A DNA stretch of 64,000 nt from an uncultured Pelagibacteraceae bacterium (GTDB taxonomy: Bacteria; Pseudomonadota; Alphaproteobacteria; Pelagibacterales; Pelagibacteraceae), in contig CACCGK010000001.1 of assembly GCA_902545555.1 (NCBI GenBank), positions 124,001-188,000 on the forward strand. The letters run 5' to 3'. Below, one piece after another: positions 18,113 to 27,042 of this stretch. A program made the translations under genes and the position numbers. The notes beneath the pieces were generated by a model, which was not told the origin of the DNA, did not search any database, and saw only the letters and a list, made by a program, of their open reading frames with translations. Each line of letters starts with the position of its first letter. The stretch's first letter is position 1.

Positions 18113-18143
18113 ATTTTAATCTCAAGGTGTCTTAGATTAAAAT
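18113..18143. promoter_or_regulatory. Inverted repeat upstream of the aldehyde dehydrogenase operon
   Basis: ATTTTAATCT and AGATTAAAAT form perfect 10-bp arms around an 11-nt spacer, 41 bp before the ALDH start and in the dctP/ALDH divergent region. The size and spacing suit a dimeric repressor site. It could also fold in RNA. The rest of this 226-bp gap holds only ribosome-binding sites and AT-rich DNA. Confidence 0.4.
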
Positions 18144-18184
18144 TATAAAAAATAAAATAAATTACAATTTAGAGAAAGAAATTT

Positions 18185-19672
18185 ATGAGTTCAGGTAACA
18201 AATATAAATCAATAGCCAATAAACTTAAATTTGAAGGAAGAGCATTTATTAATGGGAAATATGTAAATGCTATTGATGGCAAAAAATTTGAAACAATAAA
18301 TCCAGCAACTGGTAAGAAACTATGTGCTGTTGCAAAATGTAATCACAAAGATGTTAACTTAGCAGTTAAGGTTTCAAGAAAAGCTTTTAATAGTGGAGTT
18401 TGGTCTAAAAGCTCACCTGAACATAGAAAAGAAGTTTTATTAAAATTTGCTGAATTACTTAGAAAACATGGTGAAGAAAATTCAGTTTTAGAAAGTGTTG
18501 ATACAGGTAAACTTATCACGGATTGTATTAATGAAGTTGCAAATGATGCCCCAATGCACTTTCAGTGGTATGGAGAATTAATTGATAAAGTATTTGGAAA
18601 AGTTGGTCCAACAGAACCTTCAATTACTAGTTTAATTGTTAAAGAACCTATTGGAGTTGTTGCTGGAATTGTTCCTTGGAACTTTCCTTTAATGATGGCG
18701 GTATGGAAAATGGCACCAGCTCTTGCAGCAGGCTGTTCAGTAATAATTAAACCAGCAGAAGACACGCCTCTCACTGCAATAAGAGTTGCTCAAATTGGGA
18801 AAGAGGCTGGTATACCAGATGGAGTTTTAAATGTACTTCCAGGTTATGGTGATGTTGGTGAAGCTTTAGGTCGACACAAAGATGTTGATGCAGTTTCGTT
18901 TACAGGTTCAACTGAAGTAGGTGGTTATTTTTTAAAATACGCAAGTGAAAGTAATTTAAAGCCAGTTGCATTAGAGATGGGAGGAAAAAGTCCATTTATA
19001 ATTTTAGAGGATGCTAAAATCACTGATGATTTGATTGATAATGCTATGAATTCTGCATTTTGGAACGGTGGACAGAACTGTTCAGCAAATATGAGACAGA
19101 TAGTTCATAAAAAAGTAAAAGATGAATTTTTAGATAAAATTTTTAAAAAAGTTAAAAAATTAAAAGTGGGAGATCCATTAGATCTAAAATCGAATATGGG
19201 ATCTATGATTTCAAAAGGACATTTACAAACTGTTGATGGATATATCCAAAAAGGAATCGATGAAGGGGCAAAACTTTTATCTGGAGGAGTTTCAGATAAT
19301 AAGCAAAAAGGTTTTTATGCAAAACCAACTTTATTTGATGGATTAAAAGAAAATATGACTATTGCTCAGGAAGAAATATTTGGACCAGTACTTGGTGTTT
19401 TAACAGTTAAAAATGATGAAGAAGCTTTAAAAATTGCAAGTAATTCTAAATATGGATTACATGCTAGTGTGTTTACTCAAGACATAAATAGAGCATTTCA
19501 TTTAGCTAAAAGTTTGCCTTGTGGAACGGTGTCGGTGAATACTTTTTCTGAAGGAGATATTAAAACTCCTTTTGGTGGATATAAACAATCTGGTTCACTA
19601 AGTAGAGATCAAGGTACTGAAGCTTTAAATTCATTTCTTCAAACAAAAACAATCTGGATAAGTCATAACTAA
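18185..19672 (+). CDS. NAD(P)-dependent aldehyde dehydrogenase (PuuC-like)
   Basis: 495 residues, full length for the family. Conserved pieces are FINGKYVNAIDGK near residue 21, PWNFPLMMAVWK near 163, the cofactor motif FTGSTEVGG near 240, the catalytic glutamate in LEMGGKSP near 262, the catalytic cysteine in GGQNCSA near 299, and EEIFGPVLG near 399. The closest general pattern is the gamma-glutamyl-aminobutyraldehyde or betaine aldehyde dehydrogenase group. It heads an operon with an epoxide hydrolase-like protein and an Ldh2-type dehydrogenase, so it may oxidise a product of the adjacent TRAP substrate. Substrate unknown. Confidence 0.88.
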   Translation: MSSGNKYKSIANKLKFEGRAFINGKYVNAIDGKKFETINPATGKKLCAVAKCNHKDVNLAVKVSRKAFNSGVWSKSSPEHRKEVLLKFAELLRKHGEENSVLESVDTGKLITDCINEVANDAPMHFQWYGELIDKVFGKVGPTEPSITSLIVKEPIGVVAGIVPWNFPLMMAVWKMAPALAAGCSVIIKPAEDTPLTAIRVAQIGKEAGIPDGVLNVLPGYGDVGEALGRHKDVDAVSFTGSTEVGGYFLKYASESNLKPVALEMGGKSPFIILEDAKITDDLIDNAMNSAFWNGGQNCSANMRQIVHKKVKDEFLDKIFKKVKKLKVGDPLDLKSNMGSMISKGHLQTVDGYIQKGIDEGAKLLSGGVSDNKQKGFYAKPTLFDGLKENMTIAQEEIFGPVLGVLTVKNDEEALKIASNSKYGLHASVFTQDINRAFHLAKSLPCGTVSVNTFSEGDIKTPFGGYKQSGSLSRDQGTEALNSFLQTKTIWISHN

Positions 19673-19675
19673 TTG

Positions 19676-20830
19676 ATGATCAAACCTTACAAGATAAGTG
19701 TACCTAAAAGTACACTCAATAATATATATAAAAAAGTAAGATCCTATCCATGGAAGATGATGCAAAATGTAAATGGATGGGAGTATGGAACTAATTATAA
19801 TTATCTAAAAAAAATATCTAAGTATTGGGTTTCAAAATATAATTGGAAGAAATTTGAAAACAAAATTAATTCTTTTAAAAATTATAAGACTAATGTGGAT
19901 GGTATAAATCTGCATTTTATTATTGAAAAAAGTAAAAATACTAAATCAAGACCATTATTACTTTTGCACGGTTGGCCTGGGAGTGTAATTGAATTTTTTG
20001 ATATCATTCCAATGCTTGCTCACCCGGAACAATTTGGTGGAAAAATTGAAGATGGTTTTGATGTCATTGTGCCCTCTATACCAGGATTTGGTTTTTCAAC
20101 ACCTATTAAAAAAGCTTTAGGTCCAAGAAGGATTGGAAAAATTTTAAATAAATTTATGGTCAAAAATTTAGGTCATAAAAATTATATTGTACAAGGTGGG
20201 GACTGGGGAGCTACTATTGCTGCATGGATTGGTCTTGATAGTGCAAAAAATTGTAAAGGAATTCATATTAATTGCTTACCAATCAGGCATCCAAAGGGGC
20301 CAAAAAATAATAAAGAAAAAAAATGGGAAAAAAAATTCAATTTTGATCAAATAATGCAGGAAGGATACAGGACGCAACAAGCTACAAAACCACAAAGTTT
20401 ATCTTATGCAATGATAGATAGTCCAGTAGGAACAGCAGCATGGATTTTAGAAAAATTTCACGGTTGGTCTGACCTTAACAAAGGCAAAATAGAAAAAACA
20501 TTTTCAAAAGATGAATTAATTTCAAATATAATGATCTATATAATTACTAATAGTTTTAATACTGCTGCTTGGATATATTTTGGAAGAAGAAAAGAAGGAG
20601 GTCGATCTTTTCCAAAAAATTTCAAAAAAATAAAAGTTCCTACTGCTATAGCAGAATTTCCAAAAGAAATGCTTGAATGGCCACCAAAATCTTATGTGAA
20701 CAGAATTTTTAATATTAAAAGATGGAAAAAATTCCCTAAAGGCGGTCATTTTGCAGCTTTAGAGGTTCCAAATTTATTAATTAATGATATTAAAAATTTT
20801 TTTAATAAAGATATAAAAATATTCAAATAA
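19676..20830 (+). CDS. Epoxide hydrolase-like alpha/beta hydrolase
   Basis: 384 residues from ATG 19676 (an in-frame TTG just upstream at 19673 is less likely). An N-terminal EHN-type region (about 1-110) precedes the alpha/beta core. The oxyanion motif LLHGWPGS lies near residue 97, the nucleophile aspartate in VQGGDWGATIA near 174, and the late histidine in KGGHFAALEVP near 355, so the triad appears complete. It starts 3 bp after the ALDH gene and abuts the next dehydrogenase gene. Microsomal or juvenile-hormone-type epoxide hydrolases have this layout. The physiological substrate is unknown. Confidence 0.82.
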   Translation: MIKPYKISVPKSTLNNIYKKVRSYPWKMMQNVNGWEYGTNYNYLKKISKYWVSKYNWKKFENKINSFKNYKTNVDGINLHFIIEKSKNTKSRPLLLLHGWPGSVIEFFDIIPMLAHPEQFGGKIEDGFDVIVPSIPGFGFSTPIKKALGPRRIGKILNKFMVKNLGHKNYIVQGGDWGATIAAWIGLDSAKNCKGIHINCLPIRHPKGPKNNKEKKWEKKFNFDQIMQEGYRTQQATKPQSLSYAMIDSPVGTAAWILEKFHGWSDLNKGKIEKTFSKDELISNIMIYIITNSFNTAAWIYFGRRKEGGRSFPKNFKKIKVPTAIAEFPKEMLEWPPKSYVNRIFNIKRWKKFPKGGHFAALEVPNLLINDIKNFFNKDIKIFK

Positions 20831-21835
20831 GTGAAAACACCTCTACTTAAAAAACAAATAATTAAGATTTTTCAAAAATTTGGTCTAAGTAAAGATCATG
20901 CTTTAGTTTCTACTAATGCATTAATTAATGCAGAATTAGTTGGTGCATATGGTCATGGTTTATCAAGACTTAAAATGTACTGTGATCGAATTTCTAAAAA
21001 AGTAATTAATCCAAAACCAAAAATTAAAATTAAAAAAATTTCCTCTTCTATTTCTCATATAGATGCAAATAATAGTATTGGTTTTGTTGCAGCTGATTTA
21101 GGAATTAAGACAGCAATTAAACATGCACAAAAAACTGGTATAGGAATGGTAGCGGTTAAAAACAGTGGTCACTATGGTTTATCTGGTTATTACGCAGAGC
21201 AAGCAGTAAAGAAAAATTTAATTACAATGATTTATACAAATGCTCCTCCAGCAGTTGCACCACATGGTGCATTAAAAACTTTATTTGGAACAAATCCAAT
21301 TTGTTTTGGGTCCCCTACTGGTTCTAAAATTCCATTTATTTTAGATACATCAATCTCAATGATTAATAGAGGAAAAATAAGAGTTGCAGCAAGAAACAAT
21401 CAATCAATTCCTGCAGGAGTTGCTTTAGATAAATTTGGCAAACCAACTACAGATGCAAAGAAAGCATTAGCAGGAGTACAATTACCAATTGCAGGTTTTA
21501 GAGGTTCAGGACTTGCTTGGATGGTAGATATATTAAGTGGAGTTTTAACTGGAGGAAATCACGCAGGAAGAGTTAAAGATCCATTTGATGATTTTTCAGG
21601 TCCACAAAATATAGGACATTTATTTATTACTTTTAAAGCAAATTTATTTCAAAAAAATTACAACCAAAGAATTAAAGATAATATTAAAACAATAAAAAAA
21701 CTTCCTAAGATAAAAGGTGTTAAGGAAATAATGTATCCAGGACAAAATAAATTTAACCGTTATAAAAATAACTCAAAAAAAGAAATTTCTGTACCAGATA
21801 TAATAAAGAAAGATTTGAAAACCTTAATAAGTTAA
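20831..21835 (+). CDS. Malate/L-lactate dehydrogenase (Ldh2) family oxidoreductase
   Basis: 334 residues starting at GTG directly after the upstream stop. NSGHYGLSGYYAEQA near residue 113 carries the family's catalytic histidine, TNPICFGSP near 156 and FRGSGLAWMVDILSGVLTGG near 222 are typical. Members reduce or oxidise 2-keto/2-hydroxy acids (malate, sulfolactate, ureidoglycolate, cyclic imino acids), so the substrate is open. It is the third gene of the ALDH operon and its end overlaps the convergent small membrane protein by 12 bp. Confidence 0.85.
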   Translation: MKTPLLKKQIIKIFQKFGLSKDHALVSTNALINAELVGAYGHGLSRLKMYCDRISKKVINPKPKIKIKKISSSISHIDANNSIGFVAADLGIKTAIKHAQKTGIGMVAVKNSGHYGLSGYYAEQAVKKNLITMIYTNAPPAVAPHGALKTLFGTNPICFGSPTGSKIPFILDTSISMINRGKIRVAARNNQSIPAGVALDKFGKPTTDAKKALAGVQLPIAGFRGSGLAWMVDILSGVLTGGNHAGRVKDPFDDFSGPQNIGHLFITFKANLFQKNYNQRIKDNIKTIKKLPKIKGVKEIMYPGQNKFNRYKNNSKKEISVPDIIKKDLKTLIS

Positions 21836-22096
21836 CATTGTTAGAGCACCCAAAGAAACGATAACTGAAGATAAAATAATAGTTCTTTTAACCTTCTCTT
21901 TTTTTTTCTCTTCGTAAAGTCTTTGTTTTAAAATCTCAATGTTTACTCTTTTAGCTACTTTCGTAACTTTAGCTTGAACTTCAGGTGTATCAGATTTTTG
22001 CTTAAGAACATCCAATTTTACCACATTATTTAAATCAGCAGGTTGAGAGGGGTTCTCAATAACTTCGGATGTTCTATTTAAGCTTTCTGTACTCAT
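21824..22096 (-). CDS. Small protein with C-terminal membrane segment, unknown
   Basis: 90 residues: about 55 hydrophilic residues, a charged helical stretch (LKQRLYEEKKKEKVKR), then a hydrophobic segment (about 69-88) at the extreme C-terminus. There is no signal peptide. This is a bitopic, tail-anchored-like layout similar to the 67-residue protein at 5896. Its upstream region contains two copies of the CCAAAATGG motif, 31 bp apart, which suggests specific regulation. Function unknown. Confidence 0.55.
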   Translation of the reverse strand: MSTESLNRTSEVIENPSQPADLNNVVKLDVLKQKSDTPEVQAKVTKVAKRVNIEILKQRLYEEKKKEKVKRTIILSSVIVSLGALTMLTY

Positions 22097-22143
22097 ACAT
22101 TTAATTAATCATGCTTCTATTCATTTATAAATATTTCTAATGT

Positions 22144-22184
22144 CCAAAATGGGTAATCTTAATGTGACATTTGGCCAAAATGGT
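22144..22184 (-). promoter_or_regulatory. Two CCAAAATGG motif copies upstream of the 90-residue protein gene
   Basis: CCAAAATGGG (22144-22153) and CCAAAATGGT (22175-22184) lie 48 and 79 bp upstream of the gene at 21824-22096. Their 31-bp spacing is about three helical turns, placing them on one face of the DNA. They match the recurring YCAWWWTGGG pattern found in other gaps here. A TATAAA-like hexamer follows the proximal copy on the minus strand. Confidence 0.45.
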
Positions 22185-22227
22185 GTTTTATTGAACTAAA
22201 ACATTTTATTGATTCAAATATTCTATT

Positions 22228-24465
22228 TTAATATCCAATTCCAATAATAGTTAAATCATCATCAAGAATATCGTTATTTGCTTTTACCCCTGTCTCTTTG
22301 TAGTCTTTTTTGAGACTTTTAAGTCTTATTTCCTCAGTAGAATTTTCAAGTTCTTTTTGTAAAGAAGAATTTTGATGATTAAGTAAAAGTTTTTTAACTC
22401 CATCAATACCTATTTCATTTTTATTTTCGTCCATACATTCTGAAAAACCATCTGTAAAACAATAAATTCTACCTCCATCTAATTTAAAAGTATCTAGCTT
22501 ATAAACACTTTCATCTTTGTGTTTAACTATTGCAAGAGGAGTAGAAGAGGATGGATACTCAATAAATTCCTTTGCTTTTCTAAACAAAGCAGGTTGATGA
22601 CCTGCGTTTGCTATTTCAACAATATCTGTTTTAATATTATAACATCCCACTATAGATGTAACAAATGTACCAGGGGGATTAGTTTCTTTTAAATCATTAT
22701 TCATTTCAAGTAAGATTTCATTTGGTTTAAATTTCAATCTTGAAAAAATTTTAAATAAAGTAATAGCCTTAGCCATAACCATACCAGCATTTACTCCTTT
22801 GCCAGAAACATCTGATAATGTAAAATAAACAACATCATCATGTAAATAAAAATCATAAAAATCTCCTGAAATTTCTCTGGCTGGAATATTAAGTCCATAA
22901 ATTGGATAATTAGACAAATCTCTATTTGGCATTAAACGTTTTTGAACATTCATTGCTAGTTTAATTTCAGATGAAACTCTGTTTTTCCATTTGTTTTTTT
23001 GTTTTTCGCTTTGTTCCAATTTGTCCATTAAAAAATTGTATTGTGTACCAATAATCCCACTATCAGTGAATGGATCTTGAGGCGCCCTTAATGAATAATC
23101 CTCAGTTTTTGCTTGATTGGTTAATACTTCGAGCAATTCATGAGTATCTGTTGATGCGTTGTGTTCTGATATATTTAAACCAAGCTCTTCCTGGATTTTT
23201 CCCACTCGAAGTGGAAAAATATAATTTATAGATTTAAAAATAATAAAAGCTGCAATAAAACAAAATCCGCCAATGCTAAATGTTCCTATAATCTGAATTG
23301 TTAATTGCTCTAATCTTGTTTTATCTAATCCCATCATTTCAAAATCGCCAAATATAGCGACCGATAAAGTTCCCCATATACCTCCTACTAAGTGAACAGG
23401 TATTGCGCTAACAACATCGTCGATTTTTAATTTTTCTAATAAAATAATTGTTGAGCCTGATAAAATTCCTCCAATTGCTCCAATGTATATTGCTTCAGAT
23501 GGATTAACATAAGCACAACTTGCTGTAATAGAAACTAAACCAGCCAAAGGTCCTGTGATCATAAATAATGGCTCTGGTTTTTTCATTACGATAATTCCCA
23601 TTGCACTAGAAAAAATTAAACCAAATGATGCTGATAAAAAGGTATTAATTAATATTAATGGAATTTTTAAATCCATTGCCCCATTGGCACCTCCATTAAA
23701 TCCAAACCATCCAAACCATAAAATTAAAGCACCAAGAGCAGCAATTGGTGTATTACTTCCTTGAAACAATTTTTTATCTTTATCTTTTCTAAATCTGCCT
23801 GTTCTGCTTCCAATAATAAGTAATATCGCTAATGCTACCCAGCCTCCAACTGAATGAACAACGGAAGCTCCCGCAAAATCCAAATAACCCATCTTACCTA
23901 GCCATCCAAATTTAACTGTTGGATCAGTAAAATCAAAAGCCCAAGCCCAATGACCTACTATCGGGTATAAAATTCCTGAAGTTACAAAAGTAATTATGAC
24001 ATATGAGAAAAACCTAAGTCTTTCAGCAACAGCCCCTGATATGATAGTTGCTGCAGTTGCAACAAACATTGCCTGAAACACAAAATATGTCTGATAACCA
24101 GCAACTTTGGTTGTGAAAAAATAAAACTTATTTCCAAACAAACCCATAACACTAGTTCCATACATCAACGCAAAACCAAAGGCCCAAAAAGTAACTACAG
24201 CTATTCCAAAATCTGTAATATTTTTTAATGCTACGTTAATACTATTTTTATTTCTTGATAAACCAGATTCTAAACACATAAATCCTGCTTGCATCAAGAA
24301 AACTAAAATAGCGCAGACTAATAACCAAAATGTATCTAAATTTGCCTGAAGAACTGCCTCAAGTCTAAACTCTGTTGCTTTGATTGCTCCTTTACTTGTG
24401 AGCTCTAACTGACTTATTTTAGACTGTAGCTTATCAACCAAAATTTGGAGTTCAGCTACAGTCAT
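22228..24465 (-). CDS. Ammonium transporter fused to SpoIIE-type PP2C phosphatase (copy 1)
   Basis: 745 residues. A short coiled coil (1-40) precedes an 11-helix Amt/MtnB-type channel (about 42-420). The channel keeps FVFQAMFVATAATI near 128, Asp196 in LDFAGASVVH, pore His204, WFGWFGFNGGANGA near 250, and the second pore His358 in IPVHLVGGIWG. After a linker with predicted coiled coil (about 475-515) comes a PP2C/SpoIIE domain with metal aspartates in SGDFYDF (Asp535), SDVSGKG (Asp552), FTDG (Asp672) and DDDLT near 735. Both halves therefore look active. I infer an ammonium-sensing phosphatase for the STAS protein at 28360. A paralogue lies 0.4 kb upstream. Confidence 0.93.
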   Translation of the reverse strand: MTVAELQILVDKLQSKISQLELTSKGAIKATEFRLEAVLQANLDTFWLLVCAILVFLMQAGFMCLESGLSRNKNSINVALKNITDFGIAVVTFWAFGFALMYGTSVMGLFGNKFYFFTTKVAGYQTYFVFQAMFVATAATIISGAVAERLRFFSYVIITFVTSGILYPIVGHWAWAFDFTDPTVKFGWLGKMGYLDFAGASVVHSVGGWVALAILLIIGSRTGRFRKDKDKKLFQGSNTPIAALGALILWFGWFGFNGGANGAMDLKIPLILINTFLSASFGLIFSSAMGIIVMKKPEPLFMITGPLAGLVSITASCAYVNPSEAIYIGAIGGILSGSTIILLEKLKIDDVVSAIPVHLVGGIWGTLSVAIFGDFEMMGLDKTRLEQLTIQIIGTFSIGGFCFIAAFIIFKSINYIFPLRVGKIQEELGLNISEHNASTDTHELLEVLTNQAKTEDYSLRAPQDPFTDSGIIGTQYNFLMDKLEQSEKQKNKWKNRVSSEIKLAMNVQKRLMPNRDLSNYPIYGLNIPAREISGDFYDFYLHDDVVYFTLSDVSGKGVNAGMVMAKAITLFKIFSRLKFKPNEILLEMNNDLKETNPPGTFVTSIVGCYNIKTDIVEIANAGHQPALFRKAKEFIEYPSSSTPLAIVKHKDESVYKLDTFKLDGGRIYCFTDGFSECMDENKNEIGIDGVKKLLLNHQNSSLQKELENSTEEIRLKSLKKDYKETGVKANNDILDDDLTIIGIGY

Positions 24466-24475
24466 AAAATTTTTT

Positions 24476-24805
24476 TTAATCTACAAGTTTTCTTGCTTCC
24501 TCAGCGTCAGTAATAATGCCATCAACACTAATTACTTTAACAACCTCGAATCCGGTTCCTAAAATTGCATTCTTGTATTCATCCTCAGATAAATTTGATT
24601 TATCAGCGAAAGAAGATACAGCAACACCTTCTGGCCAAGAAACTTTTACTGTAGCATCAGGACAAGCCTTTTGTAATGCTTCAGTAACCATCTTTTGACA
24701 CTTAATACACATCATACCATTTACTTGTGCGATCTGAGTTTGAGCTGCAAACAAATTAGTACTAAATAAAAGAAAACCTAATATTAACATTATTTTTTTA
24801 AACAT
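24476..24805 (-). CDS. Secreted heavy-metal-associated (HMA)-like CxxC protein
   Basis: 109 residues from ATG 24805, chosen because an AGAGG site precedes it and the product begins with a clean signal peptide (MFKKIMLILGFLLFSTNLFA); a longer start 33 bp upstream would bury it. The mature protein has VNGMMCIKCQKMV, an HMA/MerP-type CxxC metal site, and the beta-alpha repeat expected of that fold. It lies 10 bp before Amt copy 1 and is probably cotranscribed with it. It may bind copper in the periplasm; a link to ammonium sensing is unproven. A TCAAAATGGG motif lies 63 bp upstream. Confidence 0.78.
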   Translation of the reverse strand: MFKKIMLILGFLLFSTNLFAAQTQIAQVNGMMCIKCQKMVTEALQKACPDATVKVSWPEGVAVSSFADKSNLSEDEYKNAILGTGFEVVKVISVDGIITDAEEARKLVD

Positions 24806-24868
24806 AAATTCCTCTTTATTTTTTAAAAAATCTACCATTTAAAATTTAAACTTGCATTATAAATTAGA

Positions 24869-24878
24869 TCAAAATGGG
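24869..24878 (-). promoter_or_regulatory. TCAAAATGGG motif upstream of the CxxC protein gene
   Basis: The site lies between the end of Amt copy 2 and the start of the CxxC gene. On the minus strand it reads CCCATTTTGA and is followed about 8 bp later by TATAAT, a perfect -10 hexamer. It could sit in the -35 region of the promoter for the CxxC gene and Amt copy 1. Confidence 0.45.
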
Positions 24879-24888
24879 GAAAAAAATA

Positions 24889-27039
24889 TTATTTTCCAAT
24901 TGAAATCAACGTTAAATCGTCACTTAGTTTATTATCACCTGCGGCTTTAACAACATCCTTTGTAATTTCAGAAAGTTGTTTTTTAATATCTTTATTGAAA
25001 TTTTTCTCAATCATTTGAATTGAACCCTCTATTCCTATTTCTTGCCCGCTTTCATTTTCACTTTCGGATAATCCGTCTGTAAAAGCATAAAACCTATGTC
25101 CATTTAATTTTGTTTTATGTGTCTGGTATGCCGATTTATCTTTTTGAGGAACAACACCCATCGGAGGTGAGTTACTCTCAAATTGTTCGTATTCACCATT
25201 TTCATTTCTAATGACTGCTGGTTGATGTCCTCCATTAACCCATCTTATTTCATCTGTGATTGTATTATATTCACCAAGTATGCAAGTTACAAACATTCCA
25301 CCTGTTTTTGTTAAAAACAAGTCATTATTCATATGAAACATCATTTCATCAGGGTCCACTTTATCTCTAGACATGATTTCAAATAAAGTTGACGCCTTAG
25401 CCATAACCATTCCTGCATGAATACCTTTTCCAGCGACATCAGCAATTATAAAATAAACACTATCATTATGAGGATAAAAACTAAAAAAGTCTCCTGACAC
25501 TTCTCTCGCTGCTAAATTAATTCCATGAACAGGATAATTTTCTAAATTTCTTTTTGGTAAAAAGTTTTCTTGAACCTTAACTGCAAGTTTGACTTCATTT
25601 GAAATTCTATCACTCCATATTTTTCTATCAGATTCACTTTTTTCTAACTTGTTCATCAGCTTATTATAATAAAGTCCAATCACGCCACCTGCTGTAAATG
25701 GATCTTGTGGTCCCCTAATTGTTAAATCTCCACTGTCTGATTGTTTTTCTAAAATTTTGATTAAATCATGTTCAACAGATGTTGCATTATGTTCTGCAAT
25801 ATTTAATCCCAACTCTTCATGTAAAGGACTTACTCTTAAAGGATAAAAATAATTTAAAATTTTTAATAAAATATATGCTCCAAAAAAAGAAAAGGCGCCA
25901 ATCGAAACTACTCCTATAAATTGAACTTCAATTTGCTCCAATCTTGTAAGTCCAGTGTCTAATAATTCCAAATCACTAAACAAACCAACTGCTAAAGTTC
26001 CCCATATACCTGCTGCTAGATGAACAGGCACTGCACCAACAACGTCGTCTATTTCATACTTGTTTAATATTTCATTTACAAAAATAGATATAATTGCGCC
26101 AATAATTCCAACGAAGATAGCTGTAACTGATGTCATCGAGTTACATCCAGCTGTAATTGCTACTAACCCAGCAAGCGGACCCAATATAACATAATAGGGA
26201 TCTGGTTTTTTAAAAAAAGCGAATGAAATTCCAAGACCTGTTAACAAACCAAATGCAGCAGCAAGAAATGTATTAATTAAAATCAATGGTACAGTTTCAT
26301 CCATTGCACCATTGCTTCCACCATTAAACCCAAACCATCCAAACCATAAAATTAAAGTCCCTAATACGGCTAAAGGGAAACTAGATCCTGTAAATTTTCC
26401 TTTATTTGCCTCTGAATATTTACCTATCCTAGGACCTAAAATTAATACAGCTGCTAAAGCAATCCATCCTCCTACTGAGTGAACAATGGTACTCCCAGCA
26501 AAATCAACAAAACCCATATCTGTTAACCATCCAGTTTCCTTAAGATTTCCTGTGACGGCTAATAATTGTCTAACAGCATCAACATTATTTAAGTAACTAG
26601 ACGACCATGCCCAATGCCCGACTATTGGATAAATTATACCCGTTGCAAGGATTGTTATGATTAAATATCCATTAAATTTCATTCTCTCTGCTACCGCACC
26701 AGAAACAATCGTTGCAGCAGTAGCTACAAACATTGCTTGGAACACAAAATAAGTCATATATTCAGCATTTTCTGTTTTAAAAAAGAAAAGATCGGTTCCT
26801 ATAATTCCATTCCAACTAGTTCCAAACATAAGTCCGAAACCAAAAATCCAGAAAATTACCACTGCTACACCAAAGTCAGCAGCATTTTTAAGAGCAACGT
26901 TTATACTATTTTTGTGTCTTGATAGACCGGTTTCCATGCACATGAAACCAGCTTGCATAATAAATACTAAAATAGCACAATCTATGACCCAAAGAGTGTC
27001 AACAAATGACTTTACTGATTCCAAATCTACATTGTCCAT
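24889..27039 (-). CDS. Ammonium transporter fused to SpoIIE-type PP2C phosphatase (copy 2)
   Basis: 716 residues with the same architecture as copy 1 but lacking its N-terminal coiled coil. The Amt channel spans about residues 12-400: FVFQAMFVATAATI near 98, Asp179, pore His187 in STIVHSVGG, WFGWFGFNGGSNGA near 232, and pore His340 in VPVHLAAGIWG. The linker includes LGLNIAEHNA near 410, shared with copy 1. The phosphatase has SGDFFSF (Asp517), ADVAGKG (Asp534), FTDGLSE and SDDLT. All expected metal-binding acids are kept. It lies 3 bp after the small membrane gene at 27043. Input is presumably ammonium occupancy or flux; output is dephosphorylation of a STAS partner. Confidence 0.93.
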   Translation of the reverse strand: MDNVDLESVKSFVDTLWVIDCAILVFIMQAGFMCMETGLSRHKNSINVALKNAADFGVAVVIFWIFGFGLMFGTSWNGIIGTDLFFFKTENAEYMTYFVFQAMFVATAATIVSGAVAERMKFNGYLIITILATGIIYPIVGHWAWSSSYLNNVDAVRQLLAVTGNLKETGWLTDMGFVDFAGSTIVHSVGGWIALAAVLILGPRIGKYSEANKGKFTGSSFPLAVLGTLILWFGWFGFNGGSNGAMDETVPLILINTFLAAAFGLLTGLGISFAFFKKPDPYYVILGPLAGLVAITAGCNSMTSVTAIFVGIIGAIISIFVNEILNKYEIDDVVGAVPVHLAAGIWGTLAVGLFSDLELLDTGLTRLEQIEVQFIGVVSIGAFSFFGAYILLKILNYFYPLRVSPLHEELGLNIAEHNATSVEHDLIKILEKQSDSGDLTIRGPQDPFTAGGVIGLYYNKLMNKLEKSESDRKIWSDRISNEVKLAVKVQENFLPKRNLENYPVHGINLAAREVSGDFFSFYPHNDSVYFIIADVAGKGIHAGMVMAKASTLFEIMSRDKVDPDEMMFHMNNDLFLTKTGGMFVTCILGEYNTITDEIRWVNGGHQPAVIRNENGEYEQFESNSPPMGVVPQKDKSAYQTHKTKLNGHRFYAFTDGLSESENESGQEIGIEGSIQMIEKNFNKDIKKQLSEITKDVVKAAGDNKLSDDLTLISIGK

Positions 27040-27042
27040 AAT

